From G963667855 sp963667855 (lineage in GTDB: Bacteria; Planctomycetota; Phycisphaerae; UBA1845): 64,000 nucleotides of DNA. Positions 19,981-29,404 of the stretch are shown here, in pieces. The translations under genes were made by a program, and so were the position numbers. The number at the start of each line of letters is the position of its first letter. Position 1 is the first letter of the stretch. The stretch spans positions 148,004-212,003 of the forward strand of contig CAXXKI010000005.1 of assembly GCA_963667855.2 (NCBI GenBank). Reading direction: 5' to 3'. The notes under the pieces were generated by a model. That model was not told where the DNA came from. It saw only the letters and a list, made by a program, of their open reading frames with translations, and made no database searches.

Positions 19981-20439
19981 ATGGCTGGTATGGACGCCGA
20001 AACTGCCGCCAGAGAGTTTGCCGCTGTTTTCCCCGAGGTATATCGCAGGTTTTGCCGACGCATGCACAGAGGCGAGTATCAGCTGACCAATGAATCATAC
20101 GGAGTCCTGCAGCATCTGGCCGACACCGGTCCGCTTACTGTTACTGAAGCCGCCAAACATTTCGGCCGCTCCCAGTCGGCCACCAGTGAACTGATTGATC
20201 GGCTGGTCCAACGAGGCCTGCTTGAACGATTGGCTGATGAGCGGGATAGACGGCGAACCTTGATCTGGCTTACTGACGCTGGCTCGCAACAGCTTGCCGA
20301 CGCCCGAAGTGTATTATCGCAGGAGTTGCTCCAATGCGCCATGGGACAATTGTCGGAAAACAAGCGGAAACGTCTGATAGAAAGTATGAATTCGCTGGTT
20401 AATACCAAGCCTGTATGCAAGGATGATTGCGATGAATGA
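19981..20439 (+). CDS. MarR-family transcriptional regulator
   Basis: Dimeric winged-helix DNA-binding protein of 152 residues. Recognition region TEAAKHFGRSQSATSELIDR (about 55-74) and wing RLADERDRRRTLIWLTDAG match the family. The usual role is repression relieved by a small aromatic ligand; the nearby hpd gene makes an aromatic-acid ligand plausible, but this is inference. No ribosome site precedes ATG 19981 or the in-frame ATG 19990, because the hairpin at 19931-19979 takes up that space. Its last eight bases overlap the next gene, implying translational coupling. Confidence 0.85.
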   Translation: MAGMDAETAAREFAAVFPEVYRRFCRRMHRGEYQLTNESYGVLQHLADTGPLTVTEAAKHFGRSQSATSELIDRLVQRGLLERLADERDRRRTLIWLTDAGSQQLADARSVLSQELLQCAMGQLSENKRKRLIESMNSLVNTKPVCKDDCDE

Positions 20440-20689
20440 GACTGGAAAATGCCAAAGCTGCGCCATGCCCATAGAGGATGGCTCATATTGCCAGTATTGC
20501 ACCGACGAAAACGGTAATCTTCAGAAATTTAAAGAGCGGCTGGAGAGAATGTCGCAGTTTATGCTTGCCCGGCAGAAAGCATCAACAGTTGAGGAGGCAC
20601 GGATGAAAGCTGCTCTGTACATGTCCGATATGCCTGCCTGGAGAGATAATCTCACCCTGCGCGAATTTCTCAAAGAGAATGGTTTATAA
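20432..20689 (+). CDS. Small zinc-ribbon protein coupled to MarR
   Basis: 85-residue protein with an N-terminal treble-clef-like zinc site (CQSCAMPI ... YCQYCTDENG) of the putative zinc-ribbon family often found as free-standing small proteins, then a helical tail ending FLKENGL. The exact role is unknown. ATG 20432 is preferred over ATG 20423 because AAGGA lies eight bases upstream, inside marR, and because it gives an ATGAATGA overlap with the marR stop. The overlap suggests the two proteins are made together and may act together. Confidence 0.75.
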   Translation: MNETGKCQSCAMPIEDGSYCQYCTDENGNLQKFKERLERMSQFMLARQKASTVEEARMKAALYMSDMPAWRDNLTLREFLKENGL

Positions 20690-20869
20690 TCAGGCTTTGC
20701 TGGTTTGTTGTTTTGGATTTTGTGAAAACGGGCTTTATGTGGCCATTTCCAGTGATTTCGATTCCGTAGTGGCTCAATCGTACAGAAACCGGTATCTTTA
20801 ACGGAATCCCGTTTTCGTATAGGACAGTCGTACCTGTCTGCGAAGACGTTTCGATATTGGAGGATCGTT

Positions 20870-21643
20870 GTGCCTACGAAACTGGAAATAGCTCGAAACT
20901 GGCTGCCCAGATATACCGGAATGCCCCTCGATGAATTCGGGGATTACGTGCTGTTGACTAACTTTTGGAATTACGTCACCACTTTCGCTGACCAATTCGG
21001 TTGTAAAATTTACGGCGAAGATCGTCCGATGCAGGCGTGTACCAATTCTGCCGGTTTGACTATTGTGAACTCCGGTATCGGTTCACCGAATGCCGCAATC
21101 ATAATGGATCTGCTGATCGCCAGGCATCCCAAAGGTGTGTTATTTTTGGGGAAATGCGGAGGGCTGAAACAGACTTCGGAAATCGGGCACTTTATTCTCC
21201 CTATAGCCGCTATTCGCGGTGAGGGTACATCTGACGACTATTATCCGCCGGAAGTACCTGCCCTGCCTTCCTTTAAATTGCATAAATTCGTCTCCGACAG
21301 GATTACCGAGCGGGGTATGGAGTATCGAACCGGGGTTGTTTATACGACCAACCGCAGGGTATGGGAGCATGATGAGGTTTTTCTAAAGCGGTTGCAGGAT
21401 ATGACCGCCATTGCCATTGATATGGAAACCGCGACTGTGTTTATCGTCGGGCATCATAACGAAATTTCTCGCGGGGCTTTGTTGCTGGTTTCCGATGTGC
21501 CGGTTATTCCCGAAGGGATAAAAACCGAAGAGAGTGACGCCAGGGTGACACGTGACTGGGTTGATCTTCACCTGCAGATAGGCATAGAAGCCATGACCCG
21601 CATAGGCGAACAGGGTGAGCCGATAAAACATTTCCGGTATTAG
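20870..21643 (+). CDS. AMP nucleosidase-like purine nucleoside phosphorylase family enzyme
   Basis: Cytosolic enzyme of the phosphorylase/nucleosidase superfamily, 257 residues. It is closest in character to the short AMP nucleosidases, which hydrolyse AMP to adenine and ribose 5-phosphate. Motifs: SGIGSPNAAIIMDLLI near residue 67, FLGKCGGL near 92, the active-site IDMETATVFIVG near 185, and VSDVPVIPEG near 210. It lacks the extra N-terminal domain of the E. coli Amn type. GTG 20870 has GGAGG at good spacing. Substrate is assigned from family resemblance only. Confidence 0.75.
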   Translation: MPTKLEIARNWLPRYTGMPLDEFGDYVLLTNFWNYVTTFADQFGCKIYGEDRPMQACTNSAGLTIVNSGIGSPNAAIIMDLLIARHPKGVLFLGKCGGLKQTSEIGHFILPIAAIRGEGTSDDYYPPEVPALPSFKLHKFVSDRITERGMEYRTGVVYTTNRRVWEHDEVFLKRLQDMTAIAIDMETATVFIVGHHNEISRGALLLVSDVPVIPEGIKTEESDARVTRDWVDLHLQIGIEAMTRIGEQGEPIKHFRY

Positions 21644-21671
21644 GAGCGGTATTTCGTTATTGCCGAATCGA

Positions 21672-21857
21672 ATGAAGACGATGAAGGTGTATGAGCTGGC
21701 GAAGGAGTTTGATGTGCGTCCTCGAGTTGTTCTGACACTGGCTAGAGAGATGGGAATGAAGTTGCAGAACCGTTTGACTCGAATCGATGCAGAGCAGATG
21801 GTTTTGCTTCGTGAGCACTTAAGCAGAGATCGCAACGAGGAAGAAACGGGTAACTGA
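21672..21857 (+). CDS. Stand-alone IF2-N-like domain protein
   Basis: About 61 residues, nearly all one domain resembling the N-terminal IF2 module (MKVYELAKEFDVRPRVVLTLAREMGMKLQNRLTRI). This helical module is normally repeated at the N-terminus of initiation factor 2; here it stands alone. It lies 28 bases after the AMP nucleosidase-like gene and six before the lipoprotein gene, so the three may be co-transcribed. The start is uncertain among TTG 21660, ATG 21672 and ATG 21681; none has a strong ribosome site. Role unknown. Confidence 0.6.
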   Translation: MKTMKVYELAKEFDVRPRVVLTLAREMGMKLQNRLTRIDAEQMVLLREHLSRDRNEEETGN

Positions 21858-21863
21858 CCGATT

Positions 21864-22481
21864 ATGGCAGGCAGGCGGATAATATCCAGGTTGTCGAATG
21901 TCGCGTTTTTTGTGTTTTTGTTATTGCCTGGCTGTGGTTACGACTGGGCAGGAATTCGCACGCCGACCAGGCTTGATGATTCCGATAGTTCCGGGAATTC
22001 GTCCGGATTACCCGACGATAACAGCATTGAACCGGACGGCTCAAGCGTTCCGGTGTGCGTGTCACTGGGGCGGGCAAGTGATGTTAACCGGCGGGAAATG
22101 CTGAACCTGTTGAATCAGTATCGAGCGCAGAATAACCTGGGGACGCTTGATTATTCACTTACGCTGCAACGGGCGGCCGATGACTATGCCGAGCGCATGG
22201 CAAGTGAAGGTTTCTTCGATCATACTGCTCCGGATGGTTCAACCGCCGGTGTGCGGGTACTGGATGCCGGCTTCTGTAACGAATATGTGGGAGAAAATCT
22301 TGCTTGGGGGCGGAACCAGGTAAGTACGGCCGCAGAGGCTATGCAGGGTTTTAAAGATAGTCCCGGACACAATGAGAACATGCTCCGTAGTGGATGGGAG
22401 TATGTCGGAGTAGGTTTTTATCAAATGCCCACATCGGCCGGTATGGAATACTGGTGGGTACAATTGTTCGGAAATGAGTAG
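21864..22481 (+). CDS. CAP/SCP-domain lipoprotein
   Basis: Predicted exported lipoprotein of 205 residues with lipobox LLPGC (Cys near residue 24). A CAP (SCP, YkwD-like) domain spans about 80-204: LLNQYRAQNNLGTLDYS, AERMASEGFFDHTAPDG, GENLAWG, SPGHNENML and the closing YWWVQLFGN. The His and Glu residues that line the CAP cavity are present. Bacterial members have been linked to cell-surface roles, but no activity is firmly set. A bidirectional terminator follows. Confidence 0.83.
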   Translation: MAGRRIISRLSNVAFFVFLLLPGCGYDWAGIRTPTRLDDSDSSGNSSGLPDDNSIEPDGSSVPVCVSLGRASDVNRREMLNLLNQYRAQNNLGTLDYSLTLQRAADDYAERMASEGFFDHTAPDGSTAGVRVLDAGFCNEYVGENLAWGRNQVSTAAEAMQGFKDSPGHNENMLRSGWEYVGVGFYQMPTSAGMEYWWVQLFGNE

Positions 22482-22530
22482 ATTGTAACCAGGATTAGCA
22501 TCAACTCGATAGCTGTGTCGGATTTAAAAT

Positions 22531-22570
22531 AAACAAAGCCCGTCAGCGATTGATCTGACGGGCTTTGTTT
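22531..22570. terminator. Bidirectional terminator between CAP gene and glnA
   Basis: Perfect 16-bp inverted repeat (arms 22531-22546 and 22555-22570) with an 8-nt loop. It starts with AAACAAAGCCC and ends with GGGCTTTGTTT, so it has a U-rich tail in both directions and serves the two convergent genes. Confidence 0.9.
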
Positions 22571-22585
22571 TCAGATGTTTTAAAA

Positions 22586-24037
22586 TCAGAAGGTACTCCA
22601 GAGCATCTGGTTGGTTACCTCATGATGGAAAATAATCTCGCTCCGCTTGATTCTGCGCCCCAGTTCCTTGGGGCAGCGGTTGGCGGCCATCTGTTTTAAT
22701 TCCACGTATTTGGCATGTGATTCTTCGCTAAGCAGTTGCGGCATTATGCTGCTGCGTTTGAACATTCTGATTGCCGAGAGAATGTTATCCGGTAAAACCC
22801 GGGTTCTCGGTCGCTTGTCAGAATCGGTTGGTGTCGGATCCTCGCCTTCCAACCCCACTTTGAGCAGGGTGTAAATGAGCAGGTACGGGTTGGCGTCCGG
22901 CGATATGGATCTTACTTCGATTCTGGCGGAGCGTTCGTTGCCATAGGGAATTCTGATCATGGCTGAGCGATTGACTGCCGATGACTTTATCTCGTTTGGA
23001 GCTTCATAGTTAGGATCGAGTCGTCGGTAAGCGTTGACGCTGGGATTAAGCAGCAGGCAGACGTCATCGGCAACGTTCAGGATTCGGTTAATGAACTGGT
23101 GGCCCATATCCGATAGCCCGTCCTCCCCTTTAGCGTCATAAAATAGGTTTTTATCTGCTTGGGCTATGGATATGTTGGTGTGCATGCCGCTTCCGTTAAT
23201 CCCCGTAATAGGCTTGGGAAGGAAGGATGCGGTCAGGCCCATCCTGGCGGCCACCTGTCGGCAAATCAGTTTGTATAACTGAACCTGGTCGGCTGCTATA
23301 CACGCTTCGGCGTAGCTGAAGTTCATTTCAAACTGGGAGGGCCCAACTTCCGGGTGATCCTTTTCATTACCGAAAGCCATTGCTCTCTGGACTTCTGCCG
23401 CGGTATCAATGAACTGGCGCAGAGGATCCTGAGGCAGTGAGTGGTAATACCCGCCGGTCGATATCGGCTCAAAACAACCCGTTTCGTGGTAATGGCGTTC
23501 TGAATCGCGTCCGGTGAAGAGGAAGCCTTCGATTTCGGCCGACACATTGGCGATCATCTTGTCCTTTTCATACAAGTCCTGGCATAGCTTGATAAGCCGC
23601 GATCGGAAGTCGGATATGAAGGATGTGCCGTCTCTGTTGAGTACCTCTCCAAAGACGATTACTTTTCCTGGTCCGAAAACGTCGGCCGGCAGCCAGTAGA
23701 AGGAGCTCCAATCGACGACTAATTTGAGGTCGGATTCGGTGATTTCGGTGAATCCGCGAATCGATGATCCGTCAAAAGTCAGGTTGTCAGACGATTTGAG
23801 CAGGAACTTTTTGTCGTAGTCCAGCATGTGCAATCGTCCCTCGAGGTCAGAAAAACAAACGGTAACCGCCTTGATTCGCTTTTCCTCCGCCAGGTATTTT
23901 TGTCGTTGTTCAGCGATTACCCCCGGATCGACCCTGTTTATACGGGCTGCTTTGGCCTCCAGATTCATTTCCTCGAGCGTGTCATATGGGATCTCGAGAA
24001 AGTCACGCAACGGTGATCGATGTTCGTTGGTATTCAA
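22586..24037 (-). CDS. glnA: Glutamine synthetase
   Basis: Makes glutamine from glutamate, ammonia and ATP. 483 residues. N-terminal beta-grasp with FDGSSIRGF, catalytic core with INGSGMHTNISI, and the substrate site RRLDPNYEAPNEIKSS and RIEVRSISPDANPYL. The tail lacks the Tyr-containing NLYDLPPEE-type adenylylation loop of enterobacterial GS I-beta, so GlnE-type control is not expected. Start is a TTG at 24037, seven bases after GGAG. No glnB or nitrogen-regulator gene is adjacent. The 615-base upstream region presumably carries its promoter. Confidence 0.9.
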   Translation of the reverse strand: MNTNEHRSPLRDFLEIPYDTLEEMNLEAKAARINRVDPGVIAEQRQKYLAEEKRIKAVTVCFSDLEGRLHMLDYDKKFLLKSSDNLTFDGSSIRGFTEITESDLKLVVDWSSFYWLPADVFGPGKVIVFGEVLNRDGTSFISDFRSRLIKLCQDLYEKDKMIANVSAEIEGFLFTGRDSERHYHETGCFEPISTGGYYHSLPQDPLRQFIDTAAEVQRAMAFGNEKDHPEVGPSQFEMNFSYAEACIAADQVQLYKLICRQVAARMGLTASFLPKPITGINGSGMHTNISIAQADKNLFYDAKGEDGLSDMGHQFINRILNVADDVCLLLNPSVNAYRRLDPNYEAPNEIKSSAVNRSAMIRIPYGNERSARIEVRSISPDANPYLLIYTLLKVGLEGEDPTPTDSDKRPRTRVLPDNILSAIRMFKRSSIMPQLLSEESHAKYVELKQMAANRCPKELGRRIKRSEIIFHHEVTNQMLWSTF

Positions 24038-24652
24038 TTTTTTTCTCCAAATTAAACGACTGATTGCTGCGATTAATATTGCACTGTTAATACTTAGCTT
24101 AATATCGATATGTTTTCAACTAATTCTGAAGAAAATTACATTAATTAGTTTTAGGGGAGGCTGTTTGGGTATAATTAATTATCGGTGAATGTGATTATCG
24201 GGCTGAGGTTGATTGAGAGCTTAGTTGCCAGATTATTTTACCTATTTGAAGTGTGATTTTGGCATAGAGGCATAAACGGAACGCTGACAGTACAGGGGCT
24301 GCAGTCGGGGCGTACTTATCAAGTGGGGATTGTTATGGGAGTAATCGGGTGAAAAGTGTCACTTTAATCGGCTGTTTGCAGGGGCTTTATACAGGTTTTT
24401 CCTCGCCATGGTTAACAGGGATAATTAGTGAACGCTGATTTTCTTGACTAGGTTATCCACAATTGGGTCAAACCGATTATGTCATGAGTTGTCACGCTGT
24501 TGCAATGTATTAGCTGCATTAATGTGAAATGCGGTACTTACCTACCGGTTGACTAATCTTTGTTTGCCCGATACGTTGAAATACCCAAACGGGTGTGGCA
24601 TAATCCTTGTCGCAATGGCAGATATTGTTTTTTTGGGCTAAGGAGATGACCG
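24038..24652. other. Long divergent intergenic region, no gene seen
   Basis: 615 bases between glnA (minus) and a small HTH gene (plus). Short ORFs here have no ribosome site or recognisable product. The stretch is AT-rich near 24040-24180. I found no strong hairpin, tRNA-like fold or known riboswitch; a regulatory leader for glnA is possible but unsupported. Confidence 0.45.
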
Positions 24653-24964
24653 GTGCGAACTATTACCAAGCAGGACTGTAAAGTGCTTGCTTCAGTTGTT
24701 AAACCATCACAACTGGGCCCGGGTGGTAAGGATGTTTACAGTCGGCTTTTTCAGGAGGCGTTTGGTGTGCCTTATGAAATGGTTACTATGCTGCGCAAGG
24801 CAAGTATGACTATTGCTGAATTGGAAAAGAAGTTGAAGATGAGCCGTCGTACCATTTTCCGGTATTTGCTCGCATTGGAAAATAGCGGGTGTACGGTAGA
24901 GTTGGACGAGGATGGCTATCGAATTGCCAAGCTTGGGAAAAGTTTTAGCTCTTTGGTAGAATAA
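24653..24964 (+). CDS. Small helix-turn-helix protein
   Basis: 103 residues with a central winged-helix/HTH_11-like motif (MTIAELEKKLKMSRRTIFRY at about 49-68, then LLALENSGCTVELDEDGYRI as wing). Likely DNA-binding regulator. The N-terminal ~45 residues have no feature I can name, and no ligand-binding domain is present. GTG 24653 is well supported by AAGGAG seven bases upstream. It has its own terminator and no operon partners; the orphan methyltransferase lies 300 bases further. Confidence 0.75.
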   Translation: MRTITKQDCKVLASVVKPSQLGPGGKDVYSRLFQEAFGVPYEMVTMLRKASMTIAELEKKLKMSRRTIFRYLLALENSGCTVELDEDGYRIAKLGKSFSSLVE

Positions 24965-24985
24965 GAGTTTTCCTATTGTTATTAC

Positions 24986-25024
24986 ACCGGCGAAGTGGCT
25001 GATAATATCAGGCATTTCGCCGGT
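24986..25024 (+). terminator. Terminator of the small HTH gene
   Basis: 12-bp stem with one G-U pair (arms 24986-24997 and 25013-25024), a 15-nt loop, then TTTGTTTTA. It is 21 bases after the stop. Confidence 0.85.
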
Positions 25025-25264
25025 TTTGTTTTACCTATTTTCCTTTTCCGCAGGATAAGTGTTGTTGGTTATGATTCTGTCTGGACCAGGTAAACCCGGG
25101 TTGTGAATTTGCAAGGGCGTTGCCTGTTGGTTTTAGGTTGTGAATTAACCGTTTTTTATAGTTACGGGTTTAATCGTTGCCAGGTTTTGATGGTATATGA
25201 TAAACTCACGTGTTGTTCTGTAATTCGTTAAAGTGACAACGGAATCGACCTGTGAGTTAGTTGA

Positions 25265-26143
25265 TTGAACTACGGGATTCGTTTGTTTTTATCCCCTGAT
25301 GGTGTGGAAGCCTTGAGCCTGAACGAAGACATATTTAACCAGGTAGTGTGCAGTGATAATTTAAACTGGATGTCCTCACTGTCAGCGGGGATTTGTCATC
25401 TCGTATATATTGATCCGCCTTTCATGACTAATTCTGTTCGTTCACAGGTTTCCGGGCATCAGTATGATGACAGATGGCAAGGTGGAATCGAGGCTTTCGT
25501 TGATTTCCTGCTTCCCCGGATACGCGAAATCCATCGAATACTTACCGATTCGGGTTCCTTTTATCTGCATCTGGACCAGAGAACCAGCCATTATCTCAAA
25601 GTTGCGGTCGATCAGGTGTTTGGCGCGGAAAATTTTCTGAACGAGGTCATCTGGAGTTATCGAACGGGCGGACGATCAAAGAAATGGTTTGCTCGTAAGC
25701 ACGATAGTATTCTTGTGTGGGCAAAACATCTGGGGAAGCACGTTTTCAACCTGCAACATTCCGGAGTGTTTCGTACAGACGGTTTGAAACTGGATGAAGA
25801 CGGTCGGCCGTATAAGGTGACGAAGAAAGGGCGCTTGTATTTTCATCCACAAGGACCGGCGCTGACTGATGTCTGGGAGCTTCCCTTTTTATCGACGGTT
25901 TCCTTGGAGCGAACTGGATATCCGTCTCAGAAGCCTGAGGCCCTTCTGGAGCGGATCATATTGGCCAGTTCCAATCCGGGAGACGTGGTTTGTGACGCGT
26001 TTTGCGGAAGCGGAACGACGCTGGCTGTAGCCAGGAGGCTCGATCGGCGGTGGCTGGGTTGCGATGTGTCTGAGGAGGCTGTCGCAATTGCTCGGAGGCG
26101 GCTTGAATTGGGAGATTGTGAGCAGCAAAGGGAATTGGGCTGA
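25265..26143 (+). CDS. Orphan site-specific DNA methyltransferase (N6-A/N4-C type)
   Basis: S-adenosylmethionine-dependent amino-methyltransferase, about 292 residues. The catalytic motif IV IDPPF comes before the SAM-binding motif I DAFCGSGTT, i.e. the beta-type order; TGYPSQKP is the typical motif preceding motif I. N-terminal VVCSDNLNWM is usual for the class. No restriction endonuclease gene lies near, so it may be regulatory or a relic of a restriction-modification system. The TTG start at 25265 has a weak ribosome site and the first ~20 residues are doubtful. Recognition sequence cannot be read from the protein. Confidence 0.83.
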   Translation: MNYGIRLFLSPDGVEALSLNEDIFNQVVCSDNLNWMSSLSAGICHLVYIDPPFMTNSVRSQVSGHQYDDRWQGGIEAFVDFLLPRIREIHRILTDSGSFYLHLDQRTSHYLKVAVDQVFGAENFLNEVIWSYRTGGRSKKWFARKHDSILVWAKHLGKHVFNLQHSGVFRTDGLKLDEDGRPYKVTKKGRLYFHPQGPALTDVWELPFLSTVSLERTGYPSQKPEALLERIILASSNPGDVVCDAFCGSGTTLAVARRLDRRWLGCDVSEEAVAIARRRLELGDCEQQRELG

Positions 26144-26370
26144 AATAGCCGGGTATCTGCTTCCGGGCATCGGTCTGGGTGAGGGGAAGAAACCGGTGTA
26201 ATCGGGCGCTTGCAGATTGTCTATGTATGATCTCGTCTATCTAAGGTGCGTGTGTATTGACGTTATCTCACCCAGACCATAGCATCGGAGAAACGTGTTT
26301 AGCAGAGGGTGCGCGCGTTTTTGGGAATGTGGTTGAGTACAGGCGTCGGTCGTTTAGGAGCTAGATTCTG

Positions 26371-27212
26371 GTGTTTGCCATTATCTCTGACATCCACGGC
26401 AATCTTGAAGCACTTGAAGCGGTGTTTGCGGAGATAGACCGTCGCGGAATTAAAAAGGTTTTCTGTCTTGGGGACATTGTTGGATATGGGCCCAGTCCCC
26501 GAGAGTGTCTTGACCTGGTCATCGAGCGAGCCACCACTACCGTTTGCGGTAACCATGATCACGCATGCTTCTATGAGCCGTCAAACTTTAACGTCAGCGC
26601 GGAGCGTTCCTGTTACTGGACGCGACAGGTGTTTGAAGATGAAGGCGATCGAGCCGCTCGTGATCGTCGGTGGGAATTTCTTGGTAAATTGCCTACTCGT
26701 GCTGAATACGAAGGTTTGCTGCTGGTTCACGCTTCACCACGACGGCCTGTAAATGAATATTTGTTTGCTGAAGATGTATACACGAATCCAAGTAAGATCG
26801 AGGCGAATTTCGATCGTTTGGAGGATCGTCACATCGCCTGTGCTGTAGGGCATACTCATGTTCCCGGTGTTTTTCTGGATGATCCCTATTTTGATCCACC
26901 GGCGGAGTTGCCGGAACCGGACTTCTATACAATAACAGAAGATGAGAAGGTCATTATTAATGTAGGGGAGTGTGGGACAGCCTCGCGATCGGGATGTGCG
27001 GGCATGTTTCGTGGTCGGATATGAGAAAGGGGAGAAAGTTCCTTATCCGGATAGTGCTGGGGGGAGGGCCCCTCGGTCCTGACGATGACGGCTATCAGGC
27101 CACCATCGAGTTTGTTCGTGTCGAGTACGACATTCAGAAGGCCGTCCAGAAAACGCTGGACGAGGCCGATCTGGATGATTTTCTCGGCCTGCGTCTGTTG
27201 GAGGGACGTTAG
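26371..27212 (+). CDS. YfcE-like metallophosphoesterase, two frameshifts
   Basis: Calcineurin-like phosphoesterase with SDIHGN (residue 7), GDIVGYGP, GNHD, LVHASP and GHTHVP, covering all five metal motifs. The first frame runs to a stop at 27024, but after NVG the expected SVGQPRDRDVRAC continues in the next frame, shifted at GGGG 26965-26968. The C-terminal TIEFVRVEYD continues in the third frame, shifted near GGGGGG 27059-27064. Removing one base at each site gives a single ORF of 279 codons plus stop. GTG 26371 has AGGAG ten bases upstream. Sequence error is more likely than decay, since yidC next door shows the same fault. Confidence 0.8.
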
Positions 27213-27353
27213 TTGCCGGGGATAGTTTTTTTCGCTCCTTGCATACATATGGTGCGGTCAAAAGGGGGCGGAAAGCCATCTCTGATTGATCCACTATTTC
27301 GGTCCCGGGATGCGGTGTTGATTCTGAAAATCCCTTAGAACAGTTAAAATACT

Positions 27354-29404
27354 ATGGAAAACAACAACTTTTTTCGCGCTCTATTCTGGGCGTTGCTTGC
27401 CTTTTTTGATTTGGACATTCATCGCCGGCCAGATTTGGCCGCCGCCTCCAAAGCCGGAAGGTGGAGCGACGCCAGGGCAATCAAAACAGGTTCAACAGAC
27501 GCCGGAAGCTTTGGCCTCCAACAATGGTGCAACTTCGGCGGGGACTGCCTCGGCGATTTCCGCTCCTTCTGCTGCCATGTATCGTCCAAGTGGTGCGGAA
27601 AAAGTGGAAACTGTCGTTCTTGGCAGCACCGAAGGCGAGGATAAGAGCCCGTTTCGTATGGAGGTTGTTCTTTCCAATCGAGGCGCTGGTGTAAAATCTG
27701 TGGATTTATCCAACCATAAGCAGAACGTCGGCGTGGATAAACGATACCGTCTGCTTTCTCCTGTGGAAGTTGAGGGGAAAAACCCCTGGTTGTCGCTGGT
27801 TATTGAGAAAATAACTATCGATGATCATGTGGTTAATCTTTCAGATCTGCCGTGGAAGGCTGTTCGCACTGAAACTGATGACAGTCATGTCGCCAGCTTT
27901 ACCGCTATTATTCTCAATGAAGAGTTGCCGGTAATCGAATTGGTTAGAACATTTACTCTCCCGGTTCAGCCGAGTGCCCATCTTGCGTCATGACCTTAAT
28001 GTGTCTCTGGAGATCAGGAACCTTACTGATAAACAACACCGGGTGATAATTACCGAAGGGGGCCCTGTAGGAATAACGTCCGAGGGTGGGTTTGGCCCCG
28101 ATCAGAAGGTTTACGTTGCCTGTCGGGACAATGAAGGTGTTGTTGATCTTGATTCGCACACTTTTAAGGATGTAGTAAAAGCCGAATCGATTTCATTGTA
28201 CAAGAGTTCCAATCTGGGGACTTCACCGCTGATCTGGTATGGCTGTGGAAACCTGTTTTTTACTTGTATTGCCTGTCCGGTTGGTCCGGACGGTAAGGCC
28301 GGGGTTGGGGTAGTAGCTAATATTGATGCGATTGATATTGGCGGCAGCAACGCGGTGGATGATGTTGCGAATTTGCGGGTTGTGTCTCAACCACTTGACC
28401 TTGCTCCAGGTTCTACGCGAATTCTCGCCAAGCAACTGTTTTTGGGGCCCAAGGATCGTGAAGCGTTTGAAAGTGCAGGTAACGGCGATTATATCCGACG
28501 AAACTACATCTCGGAGATCAAGGAAGGGTACGGTTCGTGTACGTTTACTTTCCTGACGGACTGGATGATCCGGTTGCTTAATTGGCTGGAATCCATCTTC
28601 CAGAATTTCGGAGTGGCTATCATCTTTCTGGTAATCATTGTCCGCGCACTTCTTCATCCGGTTACAAAAAAAACGCAGATCAATATGGTCAAGATGCAGC
28701 AGGATATGGGGCGGCTGCAACCCAAGATGGAGGAAATCAAGAAACGCCACGCGGGCGATAATGCGAAAATCCAACAGGAGACCATGGCTCTCTATCGTGA
28801 AGAGGGGATGAATCCACTAGGGCAAATGCTTACCTGTCTGCCGATGTTGTTGCAGATGCCGATCTGGGTGGCTTTGTACTCCGGCTTGCGCAACAACGTG
28901 GCTATGCGTGGTCGTGGGTTCTGCTTGTGGATCAACGATCTTACCGTTCCGGACAATCTCCTGGTATTCGATAACCCGCTCTTTGGAAAAATAGAATCAT
29001 TTCACCTTTTACCAATTCTGGTCGGAGTGATGATGTTTGCTCAACAGAAGCTGATGCCTAAAGCTAAAAAAGACCCGAAACTGACCAAGTCGGCCGCCAG
29101 CGAACAGGCTGAGCAGATGACCAAGATGATGCCGTACATGTCACTGATGATGATTTTCCTGTTCTACAAATTCCCGAGTGGTTTGAATCTCTACATCATG
29201 ACCAGTTCGCTCATCGGTGCGGCAGAACAGGTTTATATAAGGAAGCATATCTCCAAAAGCGATTTGGAAGGTCCGAAGCCTAAGCCGATCAAACCGAAGA
29301 AGAAAAAAACGCAGCCATCATTGCTGGAAAGGTTGCAGCAGGAAAGCCGAGGAGGCGCAGAAAACCAGAGACATGCGTCAGCCCGGCAAAAGAAGGAAGG
29401 ATAG
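27354..29404 (+). CDS. yidC: Membrane protein insertase YidC, two frameshifts
   Basis: Inserts and folds inner-membrane proteins, with or without SecYEG. The N-terminal helix starts MENNNFFRALFWALLAF and continues IWTFIAGQIWPP one frame on, shifted in T6 at 27402-27407. The periplasmic domain then runs to VRTFTLPVQPS and continues DLNVSLEIRNLTDKQHR after a second shift near CCC 27977-27979. The conserved core (from about 28560, NWLESIFQNFGVAIIFLVII) has the usual five helices, MPMLLQMPIWVALYSGL, and a Lys/Arg-rich tail. Removing two bases restores 682 residues. The full-length conserved core implies a working gene in the organism. Confidence 0.88.

Noticed and set aside
22586..24037. GlnE-type adenylylation control of glutamine synthetase
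   Set aside because: The Tyr-containing loop is not present in the C-terminal region.
26970..27212. Separate 80-residue ORF after the metallophosphoesterase
   Set aside because: Its C-terminal EFVRVEYD sequence is the expected end of the phosphoesterase; it is the third frame of the same gene.
27397..27993. Separate 198-residue ORF before the yidC core
   Set aside because: It is the periplasmic domain of YidC in another frame, continuous with the pieces on both sides once single bases are removed.
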